A DNA stretch of 60,562 nt, from contig NZ_PVNL01000052.1 of assembly GCF_002994635.1 (NCBI RefSeq), positions 1 through 60,562 on the forward strand. The letters are read 5' to 3'. Shown here one piece after another: positions 17,701-26,205 of this stretch (positions within the stretch are counted from its first letter, which is position 1; every line of letters starts with the position of its first letter). Origin of the DNA: Enhygromyxa salina (GTDB taxonomy: Bacteria > Myxococcota_A > Polyangia > Nannocystales > Nannocystaceae). The notes under the pieces are model-generated. The model did no database searches. It was not told the DNA's origin and was given only the letters and a program-made list of their open reading frames with translations. The translations under genes were made by a program, and so were the position numbers.

Positions 17701-20669
17701 CGGTCGAGATCGTCGCGGCCGACAAGCGCGAGCCGGGCTACCACCCCACGCTGAGCGCGAGCGTCTACGTGCCCGAGCCGCACAAGTCGGGCTGGACCTG
17801 GTCGACCACGCGGCGGTCCAAGCTGTCGATCGAGGTCGACCACCAAAAGGCCAAGCCCGGCGATGCGATCCGCGCTCGAGTCACTGCGCCGTGGGCGAGC
17901 GGGGCAGGGGTCGTGTTGATCGCCAAGGGGGCGATCCACGAGGTCCATCGGGTCGATCTCAGCCAGGGCGTCGCCGAGCTCACGTTCACGGCGACCGACG
18001 CGTGGATTCCAGGCACCGAGCTGTGGGCCGTGATGATCCAGCCCGGCGACTCGAGCGAACACCCGCGCCTGGCTACCGCTCACACCAAGGTCTCGCTCGA
18101 CAACAGCACCCGGAATTTGAGCGTCGCGCTCGACGTCCCGCGCGAGGCCAACGCTGGCGACTCGCTGCCGATCGTCGTCCACGCCCGCGACCAGGACAAC
18201 CAGCCGATCCGCGGTCACGTCAGCGTGTGGGCCGTCGACGAGGCCGTGCTCGCGCTCGCGCCCCACGAGCTGCCGAACTTCGTCGACGCGTTCACCGTCG
18301 CGCTCGCGGGCGGGCTCGGCTTCGCCGATGGCTACGCGGCGTTGATCTTCGCGTACGTCGCTCGCAGCGACAGGTACTGGCGCAGGGACTTCGTGAACGG
18401 CTGGGCCGCCGATCCCGAGTCTGCGCTCGGCGGGTACGGGTACGGGTACGGTCGCGGATCTGGCGGGGGCTTTGGCGGTCGCGGCTCGCGGGCGCCGATG
18501 ATCCGCTCGGGGACGGCGAACGTCGAGCCGCCTGCGCGCAGCAAGTTCGAGTCGGCGCCGATCTTCATTGGTGACGCCGAGCTCGACGCGAACGGCGTGG
18601 CCCGCCTGTCGGGCGAGCTGCCCGACAACCTCACGACCTTCCGCGTGACCGCGCTGGTGTCGTCGCCGATCGAAGACTCCAAGGTCGAGGCCCGGTTTGG
18701 CACCACCGACGCGCGCGTTCGCGTGACCCGGCCGATCGTCGTGCGCGCGGCGCTGCCTCGGATCCTGCGCCCGGGCGACAGCGCCGAGGTCGGGGTCCTG
18801 GTCGACAACCTGCGCGCGGGCGCGGGCAAGGCCGAGATCGAGGTGACGCTCGACGATCCGACCCAGGCCCTCGAGCTCTTGTCACCCGCGACCGCGACCG
18901 TGGCGATCGCGGCCGGCGGACAGGTCCGGGTCCCGTTCAAGGTCCGCGCGCACAAGACCGGCACGCCGAAGTTCACCGCCCGCGCCAAGGTCCGCCCCAC
19001 GACCGGCAAGCCGGAGGTCGACGCCGTCGAGCTCGAGCTGCCGATCGAGGCCGAGCGCACCATGAGCGACCGCGTCGCGGTGTACGGGACATTGGACGCC
19101 GACCGCCCGGCGCTGCTGCCCTTCGAGCTCCCGGCCGACGCGGATCCAGCGTTCGGCGGGCTGTCGGTGTCGATCGGCTCGAGCATGCTCGGCGGCGTCG
19201 AGGATGCCGTCGCGTACCTGGTCAACTATCCGCATGGCTGCGTCGAGCAGACGTCGAGCTCGCTGCTACCGTTGATCCCGCTCGGGGCCCTGGCCAAGAC
19301 CTACCCGCTGGGCATCGCCGACACCGACGCGTACGTCGAGGCTGGGGTCGCCCGGCTGCGATCCATGCAGCTCGACGACGGCGGATTCGGCTACTGGCCG
19401 GGGGCGACCACCGCGAGTCCGTACGGCAGCGCGTACGCGACCTGGGTGCTCGGGCGGGCCAAGCTCGCCGGCCACGCGGTCCCCGACGCGATGCTCGACC
19501 GCGCCCAAGCCTACCTGCTGGGCCAGGTCCGTGGCTGGGCCGCCGAGCTCGGCTCGAGCACCGGACGCGACATCGAGATCGCGCTCGCGCTCGCGACCTT
19601 GGCCGAGGCCCAGCTGGCCCCGAGCGACGCGCTGACCAAGCTGCACGAGCGGCGCACGACCTTGCCGATGTTTGCCCGCGCGATGCTGTTGATGGCGATC
19701 CACGATCAGGACGGCGCAGATCCCCGGGCGGCCGCGATGCTCGGTGAGCTGCGCAGCTTCGTCGATGAGCGCGAAGCCAGCGCGCGGATCGAGGCCAACA
19801 CGACCTGGACCTGGTACTGGGACTCGAACGTGCGCAGCAGCGCGATGATGCTGAGCGCGATGCTGGCTCTCGATCCCGAGCACGTGCTGGTGCCCAAGCT
19901 GGCCCGCGGGCTGCTCGACGCCCGCCGCGGCGGTCGCTGGTCGAACACCCAGGAGAACGCCTACGCGCTGATCGCCCTGGCCGAGTACGCGCGCATCTAC
20001 GAGGCCGACGAGCCCGACTTCGAAGGCCGGGTCTGGCTCGACCGCACCGCGGTCGCCAAGGTCCGCGTGAAGGGCCGCAGCTTCGCGTTCGAGTCGGGGT
20101 TCACGGACATGCCCGCGCTGTTGGCCGCCGATCGTGTCGACCCCACCACCAGCCGGCTGCTGCTCGAGCGGGCCGGGACCGGGCGCATGTACTACCGCGT
20201 CGGCCTCGAGTGGGCCTCGACGGCGACCAACCTACCCGCGCGGTCCGAGGGCCTGGAGATCCATCGGACGATCCGCGACGAGTCAGGACGGATCGCGGCC
20301 AACCGGGCGATCCCGGCCGGGACCTTGCTCGCGATGGACGTCACCCTGACCACCCGCTCGGAGCTGACCCACGTCGCCGTCGAGCTGCCACTGCCCGCGG
20401 GGCTCGAGGCGATCGACATGGGGCTCGGCAAGGGCACCGCCGCGATGCGGATCTCGGGCTCGGTCGGCCGGTTCGTCAGCCACCAGGAGCTGCGCCGGGA
20501 TCGGGCGGTGGTGTTCGTCGATCGCCTGGTGCCGGGCGAGCACGTCCACACCGTGTGGCTGCGGGCCACGACCCCGGGCGAGTACGTGATGCCGCCCGCG
20601 AGCGCGGAGATGATGTACTACCCCGAGGTCTACGGGCGCACCGCCTCGGCCCGGGTGTCGGTCAACTGA
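14793..20669 (+). CDS. Bacterial alpha-2-macroglobulin lipoprotein
   Basis: The 1958-residue product starts MSRERWGRW and has a lipobox (LVFAAGC), so it is probably an outer-membrane or periplasmic lipoprotein. An upstream in-frame ATG at 14646 was rejected because it would bury the signal peptide. A macroglobulin-type motif (ALYRPGEVVRAIGW) lies near residue 650. A Gly/Tyr-rich stretch (GYGYGYGRGSGGGFGG, about 1213-1230) may mark the bait region. The thioester motif GCVEQ is intact with Cys1483 and Gln1486, followed by an alpha-helical thioester domain with GGFGYWPG and a receptor-binding-like end. Members trap and inactivate attacking proteases, as YfhM does in E. coli. The usual penicillin-binding-protein 1C partner gene is not adjacent. 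The gene stands alone between a regulator and a secreted protease gene. Confidence 0.94.
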   Translation: MSRERWGRWLGLILLTLVFAAGCKAKRGAALAEGPPEIDANTQVLAAFKPGELADTGAAGLDLDAVETSPPVAPDVPVLPPPRLEEFGPIGDTGEYADIEFRFNRPVVPLGERDRLDPQALGLVIEPPLAGELYFAEPTRLVFSPEAALPLAHVWQVKLDAQLQAVDGPTFSAKAEFSFATEPPTVSVWVSDDDQILADDEANGLIEYHWDAKVLLDVSDETTLRQLQPHVHAEAIDARGHATSVAIGVRKGKRDDSGWRESQFEIYPKTHWPAGREILIRVDDGLVGNLGPRPTGREETMSFAVTAGVRVVGVQCYAGDFGDGCDLGPLQVMFSAPVTRAQARRVRVSPASAGFDTLAYDREDWREDSRNSYWSILAWGDYADGGHYKVSVDPSLRDVHGQIFVGETEFEVDFVEPPPELSVSNGHGTLIQSSTPRAGIESRHAEQLRLRVAVLDDKTHEQMLGQPLGEIAWPTSGAKRFDEHITPAHQGQFAWAATELDFHRFTGSKPAAVLFEASVTKLLPRAANRTMPSAERGLVQISDLGVSVIGSLTDSWVRVADVTSDKPVIDAEVELIDAPGGARRVLGNTDGSGLLSLPGAAKLPEHALLRVRKGDDKLLVSIATLRRPETAPKGLRTGETAKVAVTTERALYRPGEVVRAIGWATVAGPYQLAGVRPLPAKATITLELRDYRNELVATRTVTPKRRGKFWATLPVPASAPLGNYSVTATVLDGSGSAQLEVKDFVAPEFEVSAQVARADLHHGETTTVDVNARYYFGGPVPIERMRTALDCRESNFRPPGLAPEWRVSPGAAHYSMHGVPRISIPLPPTAKHGHVETGLEPQALDPGRPAHCTWSVALADQTQREVGAETSAWVHPPFYLAASVPGHVLPGKDLDIPIATLEFDGARRPANSVEVRLERRWYEDEWVTENGKRTYAGRRERTKKLPACKTNTLEGDASCRFAAIEHGRYTVEIVAADKREPGYHPTLSASVYVPEPHKSGWTWSTTRRSKLSIEVDHQKAKPGDAIRARVTAPWASGAGVVLIAKGAIHEVHRVDLSQGVAELTFTATDAWIPGTELWAVMIQPGDSSEHPRLATAHTKVSLDNSTRNLSVALDVPREANAGDSLPIVVHARDQDNQPIRGHVSVWAVDEAVLALAPHELPNFVDAFTVALAGGLGFADGYAALIFAYVARSDRYWRRDFVNGWAADPESALGGYGYGYGRGSGGGFGGRGSRAPMIRSGTANVEPPARSKFESAPIFIGDAELDANGVARLSGELPDNLTTFRVTALVSSPIEDSKVEARFGTTDARVRVTRPIVVRAALPRILRPGDSAEVGVLVDNLRAGAGKAEIEVTLDDPTQALELLSPATATVAIAAGGQVRVPFKVRAHKTGTPKFTARAKVRPTTGKPEVDAVELELPIEAERTMSDRVAVYGTLDADRPALLPFELPADADPAFGGLSVSIGSSMLGGVEDAVAYLVNYPHGCVEQTSSSLLPLIPLGALAKTYPLGIADTDAYVEAGVARLRSMQLDDGGFGYWPGATTASPYGSAYATWVLGRAKLAGHAVPDAMLDRAQAYLLGQVRGWAAELGSSTGRDIEIALALATLAEAQLAPSDALTKLHERRTTLPMFARAMLLMAIHDQDGADPRAAAMLGELRSFVDEREASARIEANTTWTWYWDSNVRSSAMMLSAMLALDPEHVLVPKLARGLLDARRGGRWSNTQENAYALIALAEYARIYEADEPDFEGRVWLDRTAVAKVRVKGRSFAFESGFTDMPALLAADRVDPTTSRLLLERAGTGRMYYRVGLEWASTATNLPARSEGLEIHRTIRDESGRIAANRAIPAGTLLAMDVTLTTRSELTHVAVELPLPAGLEAIDMGLGKGTAAMRISGSVGRFVSHQELRRDRAVVFVDRLVPGEHVHTVWLRATTPGEYVMPPASAEMMYYPEVYGRTASARVSVN

Positions 20670-20800
20670 GCGAATCGGTCGCGGTCGCCGTCATGGGCAG
20701 CGGCGACGGCGATCGGCCCCAAGCAAGCAACGAGCTTTGGTGGCGCTGGGATAGCGAACCAGCTCCGCGCACCGATTGCGGGCTGAATTCGAGAAACAAC

Positions 20801-20829
20801 TTGAGTTCACGACGCCGTGGTCATACGAT
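20801..20829 (+). promoter_or_regulatory. Sigma-70-like promoter candidate for the metalloprotease lipoprotein
   Basis: TTGAGT at 20801-20806 and TACGAT at 20824-20829 are separated by 17 bases, in a relatively AT-rich stretch. They sit about 107 bases upstream of the lipoprotein start. Each hexamer matches four of six consensus bases, so this is a plausible but unproven promoter. Confidence 0.4.
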
Positions 20830-20936
20830 GCTCTTCACACGGGTGCAGAACATACTTAGTTGAGCTGTCACTGTGCATCTTTGCGCAGACTGTGATCTAT
20901 CTGGCGTCCGCGATCACGTTCGCTGACGAGGCACAC

Positions 20937-23252
20937 ATGAGAGCCCCAGGACATTCTGGATTGAGCGTTCTATTGGCCACGCTCGCGCTAATGGCCTGCT
21001 CCGCAGACGAGGTCATTCCGCCGTTGGGGGAGTCTGGCGGCACCGATGGTGGGGACTCGGGCCCGCCGCTGCCGGGCGGCGATGACTGCGACGAGAACTG
21101 GTACGCGATCGATGGCGCCCCTGTCCCGCAGGAACTCAACGGACCCGAGGCGTTTGGCGGCTCGCTGGCCAAGCATCAGAGCCGGATCGAATTCACAGGT
21201 CCAGCCAGGCAGCCCGACCCGGTCGTGCCTACGCCGATCAACCCGGCGTTCGGTCAGATGACCTTCGAGGACTTCGCCGCGAGGTACGCCGAGCGCTTCG
21301 GCAACTACTGGTTCGTCGAAGGCGACCAGGCCATGACAGACGCCGACCTGCACGCGCTCTACGACCGACTGCACGAGCAGGCGAGCAAAGGCGCCCAACC
21401 GCCCGTCCCAACCGCGGCCGCCTACGATGAAGGGGGCTTCGACGCCGCGTGGAGCTCGGGCCGCAAGCTCACGCTCACGTGGTGCGTCGGCTGGGTTCTG
21501 CCATCATTGTCCGCCAACGAAGAGCTTCACGCAGAACACGTCGCGCTGCTGATCGAGACGATGGAGTGGGCCACGCGGGCCTGGGAGCGGGCCGGCGACG
21601 TCAACTTCGTTCACCTGGCGCAGTATGACAGCCCGGAGGCGCAGGCCTCCGGTCAATGTCAGCCCGGCGAGAATGGCATACACTTTCGTGTGCGCACCGG
21701 ACCAGAGTGTACGGGGGCTTGCGGGGGTCGGGTCTTCATCGAGGCGCTCCCTCAGTACGAGTTTGAAGATCCGGCCAACATCGACGGGGACGCCGAGATC
21801 GTGTTTGGACTGCAGCGCTTCTTCGACAACGAGAACGAGGCGCGCATCAACGCGCTGCACGAGCTGGGGCACGTGCTGGGCTTCACCCACGAACACCTGC
21901 GCTGGCCTGAGGAGCAAGATCCCGACAGCGGCTGCAACGGCCTCGGCGAGATCCCCTGGCGTGGCCTGACCCCACCCGACAGGAGCTCGGTGATGGCCAA
22001 CGACTTCTGTGCGGGCGTCAACCCCAACGTGCCGTGGCTCTCGGCTTGGGATCGACTGGGCGCGTACTATCAATACACGTGGGGCCGGCGGCGTGCGTCG
22101 ATGATGGGCCTGGTGAGCCAAGTCGACGACTATGCGTATGATGGGCTCGGGCAGACGGGGATCCTGTGGCAGACCAGCCGCAGCGCCCGGATGCAGCGCT
22201 GGTCGTCGACCGGAGCGCCAGGGCAGCCGATCCAGTTCGCGGTGGAGGAGCTGTGCGCGGACGGGAGCGCGCCTCCGTGCATGGGGGCGTTCGACAGTGA
22301 GGGCCGAGTGCGGCCGAGCCCGGCGCTGCTGAGCGGCGGGGCGTTCGATCTCGACGTGCTGTTTCATGGGCCGGGCCCGGCGCTGGCGGACTCGTTGCTG
22401 CTCAACGAGGGCGCGGAGCTCGACGCGGTGAACCTGGATCTGGACTGGTTCTCGGTGCCGGTCGTCGGCAGCTTTGAGAGTGGGAACGCAGATCAGATCC
22501 TGCTGTACCGACCCGGGCCCGAGGAGGATGCGCTGCTCGTGCTCGAAGACGGAGACGTGGTCACGTACCCGATGAACTTTTCCGGATACGCCTACCCGCT
22601 CGCGGGCCGCTTCCGCGGGTTCGCGGGGGGACGGAACGACATCATGTGGTACGATCCGCAGAACAACGGGGTGTCGTCGTGGAGGTGGATGGGACAAGGG
22701 TTCAATTTTGTCGTCAACGGTCCCTCAGATGCCGGAACACTGGGCCTTGAAAAAGGCGTCGAGTACACACCGATCGTCGGTGATTTCAACGGGGACGCGA
22801 TGACTGACCTATTGTGGTACTCAGCCGGTGGCGGCGCGGATCTCATGTGGTGGTCAGAGAGCAATGTGGCATCGATCTTCTTTGAGGTCGCGGGTGCGAC
22901 CATTACTCACGACTACCGCCCGTTCGTCGGTGATTTCGACGGCAACGGAGTCGATGATATTCTTTGGTTTGCTTCCTACGCGGAAGCGGTGCACGTGACA
23001 TCCAAGATCTGGTATTTCTTCGAGGACGAGACGTATATTTCTCGCGTGCTGTCAACTCATCTGGACTACAGCCCATACGTCGCCGACTTCGATGATGACG
23101 GATGCTCCGATATACTCTGGTACAAACCCAGCGAGCCAAACTCAGCGAGTCCGCTGTGGCGGTGTCTGCCGAACGACCAAGACTTCGCCTGCGAGCCACC
23201 GCTCCAGACACCCGGTGGGGCCTATCCCGTGGGTTTCGGAGGATCATATTAA
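20937..23252 (+). CDS. Metzincin-type metalloprotease lipoprotein with FG-GAP/VCBS-like repeats
   Basis: The 771-residue product starts at ATG 20937 with GAGG seven bases upstream and has a signal peptide ending LALMAC (Cys21). A zinc-protease motif HELGHVLGFTHEH (His308, Glu309, His312, His318) matches the HExxHxxGxxH form of astacin-like metzincins, and SSVMAND (Met353) can serve as the Met-turn. The C-terminal ~270 residues hold about five repeats of the type VGDFNGDAMTDLLWY, VGDFDGNGVDDILWF and VADFDDDGCSDILWY, with Asp-rich calcium-binding-like loops as in FG-GAP/VCBS propellers. It is probably a surface or secreted protease. Its stop overlaps the start of the next gene (TAATG), suggesting translational coupling to a small Cys-rich lipoprotein. 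Confidence 0.9.
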   Translation: MRAPGHSGLSVLLATLALMACSADEVIPPLGESGGTDGGDSGPPLPGGDDCDENWYAIDGAPVPQELNGPEAFGGSLAKHQSRIEFTGPARQPDPVVPTPINPAFGQMTFEDFAARYAERFGNYWFVEGDQAMTDADLHALYDRLHEQASKGAQPPVPTAAAYDEGGFDAAWSSGRKLTLTWCVGWVLPSLSANEELHAEHVALLIETMEWATRAWERAGDVNFVHLAQYDSPEAQASGQCQPGENGIHFRVRTGPECTGACGGRVFIEALPQYEFEDPANIDGDAEIVFGLQRFFDNENEARINALHELGHVLGFTHEHLRWPEEQDPDSGCNGLGEIPWRGLTPPDRSSVMANDFCAGVNPNVPWLSAWDRLGAYYQYTWGRRRASMMGLVSQVDDYAYDGLGQTGILWQTSRSARMQRWSSTGAPGQPIQFAVEELCADGSAPPCMGAFDSEGRVRPSPALLSGGAFDLDVLFHGPGPALADSLLLNEGAELDAVNLDLDWFSVPVVGSFESGNADQILLYRPGPEEDALLVLEDGDVVTYPMNFSGYAYPLAGRFRGFAGGRNDIMWYDPQNNGVSSWRWMGQGFNFVVNGPSDAGTLGLEKGVEYTPIVGDFNGDAMTDLLWYSAGGGADLMWWSESNVASIFFEVAGATITHDYRPFVGDFDGNGVDDILWFASYAEAVHVTSKIWYFFEDETYISRVLSTHLDYSPYVADFDDDGCSDILWYKPSEPNSASPLWRCLPNDQDFACEPPLQTPGGAYPVGFGGSY

Positions 23253-23629
23253 TGCGACGCCACGCCGTGTTCGTGCTGATACTCCTCTCCGCGTGCAGTT
23301 CGCGCCCCGTGGATTCTGATTGTGACGGGATGTGCCAACTCGCCGGTCCTGAGTTCCCCGGCGTCGGCGAATGCAAGGAGGGGGCGTGCACACCAACCTA
23401 CGCTGACTGCTCCATTCGAACGGAGATCTCGACCTGCGCCGAGGCATGCGAGGCGCAGGGGACGACGTGTGCCGCCCATGGGTGTGGAGGGTACACGTAC
23501 CGGCTCTACTCGGTTCTCGAGTGGTGCGAGGACCCCGAACTGGCCGGCCTCTTGTTCGCGCTCGAGTGTGACGAGCCCATCGAGTGGCAGCTCAACGACG
23601 CCGTCAAGTGTTGCTGCGAGCAGGAGTAG
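23252..23629 (+). CDS. Small Cys-rich lipoprotein coupled to the metalloprotease
   Basis: The 125-residue product starts MRRHAVFVLILLSAC, a clear lipoprotein signal. The mature part has about a dozen Cys (for example CDGMCQ, CAEACEAQGTTC and a terminal KCCCEQE), so it is probably a disulphide-bonded extracytoplasmic domain. Its ATG shares an A with the TAA of the metalloprotease gene, and GGAGG lies about 10 bases upstream inside that gene. I do not recognise the family. Coupling suggests it is a propeptide-like inhibitor, chaperone or substrate of the protease, which is inference. An in-frame ATG at 23102 inside the protease gene was rejected. Confidence 0.75.
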   Translation: MRRHAVFVLILLSACSSRPVDSDCDGMCQLAGPEFPGVGECKEGACTPTYADCSIRTEISTCAEACEAQGTTCAAHGCGGYTYRLYSVLEWCEDPELAGLLFALECDEPIEWQLNDAVKCCCEQE

Positions 23630-23814
23630 GGCACGACAACGAGAGGTGAGCGGACAAGAGTCGTTGCTCAGTCCCGACTCCAGGCGGTGGCTCACCAGGT
23701 GGGGGCTGACTCTCGCCGTTCGAGAAGCGAGTCGTGGGCGAAGGGATCTGACCCCTTCGCCTCCCCCTTCTGCGCCAGCAGCATCGTTCGGCTGCGAAGC
23801 CCCTCCACCAGGGA

Positions 23815-25299
23815 CTACGGTGACTGCAGCTTGCCCGTCATCACGCGAAACTCGATGCGCCGGTTGTTGGCGCGCCCGGTCTTGGTGTCGTTGGTGTCGA
23901 TCGGCACGTCGGGACCCATGCCCTGGGTCGTCACCCGATCCTCGGAGATCCCCATCCCCACCAGGTAGCTCATCACCGACTCGGCGCGCTCGCGCGAGAG
24001 CTGCATGTTGTGATCGTACTTCCCACGATCATCGGTGTGGCCAGTGATCTCGATCCGGACGCTGGGGTACTGCTGAAGGATCCGAATCGCCTCGTCGAGG
24101 GTCGGCAGCGAGCTGCGCTCGATCGTGGCCTTGTTGGTCTCGAAGGTGATGCCCTTGATCGCGCCAGAGAAGCGCAGGACCTCGGCCGGGACCTCGTCTG
24201 GGCAGCCGTCGTCGTCCTCGAAGCCGTTGTCGGTCTCGGGCTCTTCGACGCAGCTGTCGACGTCGTCGGTGAACCCGTCGCCGTCGGTGTCCTTCAGCGG
24301 GCAGCCGTCGGGCTCGACGCCAGGCTCGTCCGGGCAGGTGTCCTGGTCATCCCAAAACCCGTCACCGTCGCGGTCGGACTCGGGGCAGCCGTCGTCGTCT
24401 AGGTAGTCGTTGACGGTCTCGGGATCGTCGATGCACTGATCGTCGACGTCGAGGATCCCATCGCCGTCGCGGTCGCCAGGCCCGGCCGGGATCACGACCG
24501 GCTCGTCGGGTCGCGCGGGCGGGACGTTCTTGCGGTTGAGCGTAATCGACAGCCCGAGCAGCCCCTCGAAGTTGTGTGAGACGAACGTGTTCTCCACCCC
24601 CAGCGAGTGGCTGACGACGTCGCGCAGGTCGAGCCGCAGCATCACCCAGCGGTTCAGATAGATCTTCGCGCCCGCGCCGAAGTGCATGGCTGGATCGATG
24701 TCGCGGCCGAGCGGCCCGCCGCCGTTGATCCCCAGCATCCCCGCGCCGACCACCACGAACGGCGTCACGCTCCACAGCCCCAGCTGCGCGACCGCGTGGC
24801 CACGCACGGTGAACGGCATCACGCCCGCGCCGCTGCCATCGTCGAGCTTGCCGGGGATCACCCCGCCCTCGGCCTCGACGCCGAAGAAGCGCAGCGGGTA
24901 GTAGCCGATCCGCCCGCCCAGGTCGGGGTTGCTCCGCCGCAGCGGCAGCCAGCCTTGCATGGGCAGATTCGCGTTGGGCTCGAACAGCTCATGCTCACCG
25001 TTGAGCCGGAACAGGCCGCCGTAGACGCCAAGCTCGAACATGTGGGGCTCTGGCGCCCAGCGCTTGATCCATTTCTGGTCCTTGCGCGGGTTCCACTTGC
25101 GGGTCCGAGGCTCGGGCGTCGTCTCGGTGCTGGCTTGTGTGTTGGCTTCGGTGCTCGCGTCCGCACCATCGCCCGACAGGCTCAGCTCGGCCGAGCCTTC
25201 ACCGCTCGCCTCGGCTTGGTCAGGGGGCGCCCACGCGTGCGCGAACGAGGGAACCGTGATGCCGAGGGCACACACTAAAGAGGGGAATCGCAGTCGCAT
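23815..25299 (-). CDS. OmpA-family outer-membrane protein with type-3 thrombospondin repeats
   Basis: The 494-residue product starts MRLRFPSLVCALGITVPSFA (signal peptide) at ATG 25299, with AGGAG seven bases upstream; an upstream in-frame ATG at 25422 was rejected. A Ser/Thr/Glu/Asp-rich linker precedes an eight-stranded-barrel-like region (FELGVYGGLFRLNGEHELF to LLGLSITLNRK). Asp-rich calcium-binding repeats follow (DRDGDGILDVDDQC, DTDGDGFTDDVDSC), then an OmpA-like peptidoglycan-binding domain with TGHTDDRGKYDHNMQLSRERAESV and GRANNRRIEF. This order is common in myxobacterial outer-membrane proteins that tie the outer membrane to the cell wall. It is divergent from a small membrane protein gene. 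Confidence 0.95.
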   Translation of the reverse strand: MRLRFPSLVCALGITVPSFAHAWAPPDQAEASGEGSAELSLSGDGADASTEANTQASTETTPEPRTRKWNPRKDQKWIKRWAPEPHMFELGVYGGLFRLNGEHELFEPNANLPMQGWLPLRRSNPDLGGRIGYYPLRFFGVEAEGGVIPGKLDDGSGAGVMPFTVRGHAVAQLGLWSVTPFVVVGAGMLGINGGGPLGRDIDPAMHFGAGAKIYLNRWVMLRLDLRDVVSHSLGVENTFVSHNFEGLLGLSITLNRKNVPPARPDEPVVIPAGPGDRDGDGILDVDDQCIDDPETVNDYLDDDGCPESDRDGDGFWDDQDTCPDEPGVEPDGCPLKDTDGDGFTDDVDSCVEEPETDNGFEDDDGCPDEVPAEVLRFSGAIKGITFETNKATIERSSLPTLDEAIRILQQYPSVRIEITGHTDDRGKYDHNMQLSRERAESVMSYLVGMGISEDRVTTQGMGPDVPIDTNDTKTGRANNRRIEFRVMTGKLQSP

Positions 25300-25531
25300 C
25301 GGTCGCTCCTGGGCCGCGGAGGCCCTGACTGCGAATTGTGCCCGGTCGAGCTGAAATACGCAGGTTTTTGACAAAAGCGCGGTGCCCCGCCCGCGCTCGG
25401 GGAATTCTGGGACGGGTCCCACTCGTTGGCGATCGGCGGATCACCATCTCCGAGCCAGCGCGCCAGGTCAGGGGAGCGCGAGCAACAAGTCCTCGACCCC
25501 ACGCGGCGGGCCCGGGTACGATGGCGCGGTC

Positions 25532-25939
25532 ATGGCCCAGACCGTCGAAGAAGAATACATGGGGGGCTCCAAGGCCCGAGTGTGGACCTACGTGATCCTC
25601 GCTGGGCTGCTGCTCGTGGGGCTGCTCGTCGCCAATTTCGTGTGGGCCAACCCCGACGACGCCCGCGCCGCCCTCGACGGCTTCCTGGGCCTGCCCGGCT
25701 GGGCGATCGTCGGGATCATGGCCGTGCTCGGCGTCCTGGTGTTCTGGGGCGGCCTCAAGATCGAGGCGGACTGGCCCGAGGCCGTGGGGGCCCTGATGAT
25801 CGCGGGGGCGGTCCTGGCGGTCGAGATGATGGTCGGGCTCGAGACCTTCCGGCTGTTCGGAATGGGGTTCATGCCGTACTTCATCCCGTTGGCTGTGTTC
25901 GTGGTGTTGTTTGGTCTGGGGATGGTGAAGTCGAAATAG
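25532..25939 (+). CDS. Small four-helix membrane protein
   Basis: The 135-residue product starts MAQTVEEEYMGGSK and has four clear hydrophobic segments (VWTYVILAGLLLVGLLVANF, WAIVGIMAVLGVLVFWGG, VGALMIAGAVLAVEMMV, FIPLAVFVVLFGLGMV) with short loops, including an acidic DWPEA loop. An upstream start at 25382 would add an Arg/Pro-rich shadow-like tail, so I used the ATG at 25532. No family is recognised; it could be a small transporter subunit or regulatory membrane protein. The long inverted repeat begins about 50 bases after its stop. Confidence 0.75.
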   Translation: MAQTVEEEYMGGSKARVWTYVILAGLLLVGLLVANFVWANPDDARAALDGFLGLPGWAIVGIMAVLGVLVFWGGLKIEADWPEAVGALMIAGAVLAVEMMVGLETFRLFGMGFMPYFIPLAVFVVLFGLGMVKSK

Positions 25940-25991
25940 GGTTGTTCTTGGTGGTTGGGCGGGGGGGGGTGCCGGCGGGGCAGCGCGCACG

Positions 25992-26131
25992 GGCTGCAGA
26001 CGGCCCCAACCCGGCTAGGTCTACTTCAGTCTCGGTTTGCAGCTTCCTGTCGGGGATCGTCTTGGCCCGACGGGGGTGGCTTCGTTAGTCTCCACGTGCG
26101 TAGATACGCCGGGTTGGGGCCATCTGCGGCC
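25992..26131. repeat. Long imperfect inverted repeat between convergent genes
   Basis: 24-base arms at 25992-26015 and 26108-26131 match 22 of 24 when reverse-complemented; one of the two differences is a U/G wobble in RNA. The 92-base interior holds a second hairpin (GTCGGG at 26049 with CCCGAC at 26066). A short T run follows the right arm on the plus strand. It lies between a plus-strand membrane gene and the 3' end of the minus-strand VWA gene, so it could be a two-way terminator, a structured small RNA or a MITE-like element. Confidence 0.7.
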
Positions 26132-26205
26132 TTTTGTGCGCTCTACGTTGGTTGGAACGTTGGCTCCGACCCGGACGAGTGGAGGTTCTCGCGATGTTGT
26201 TGCTA

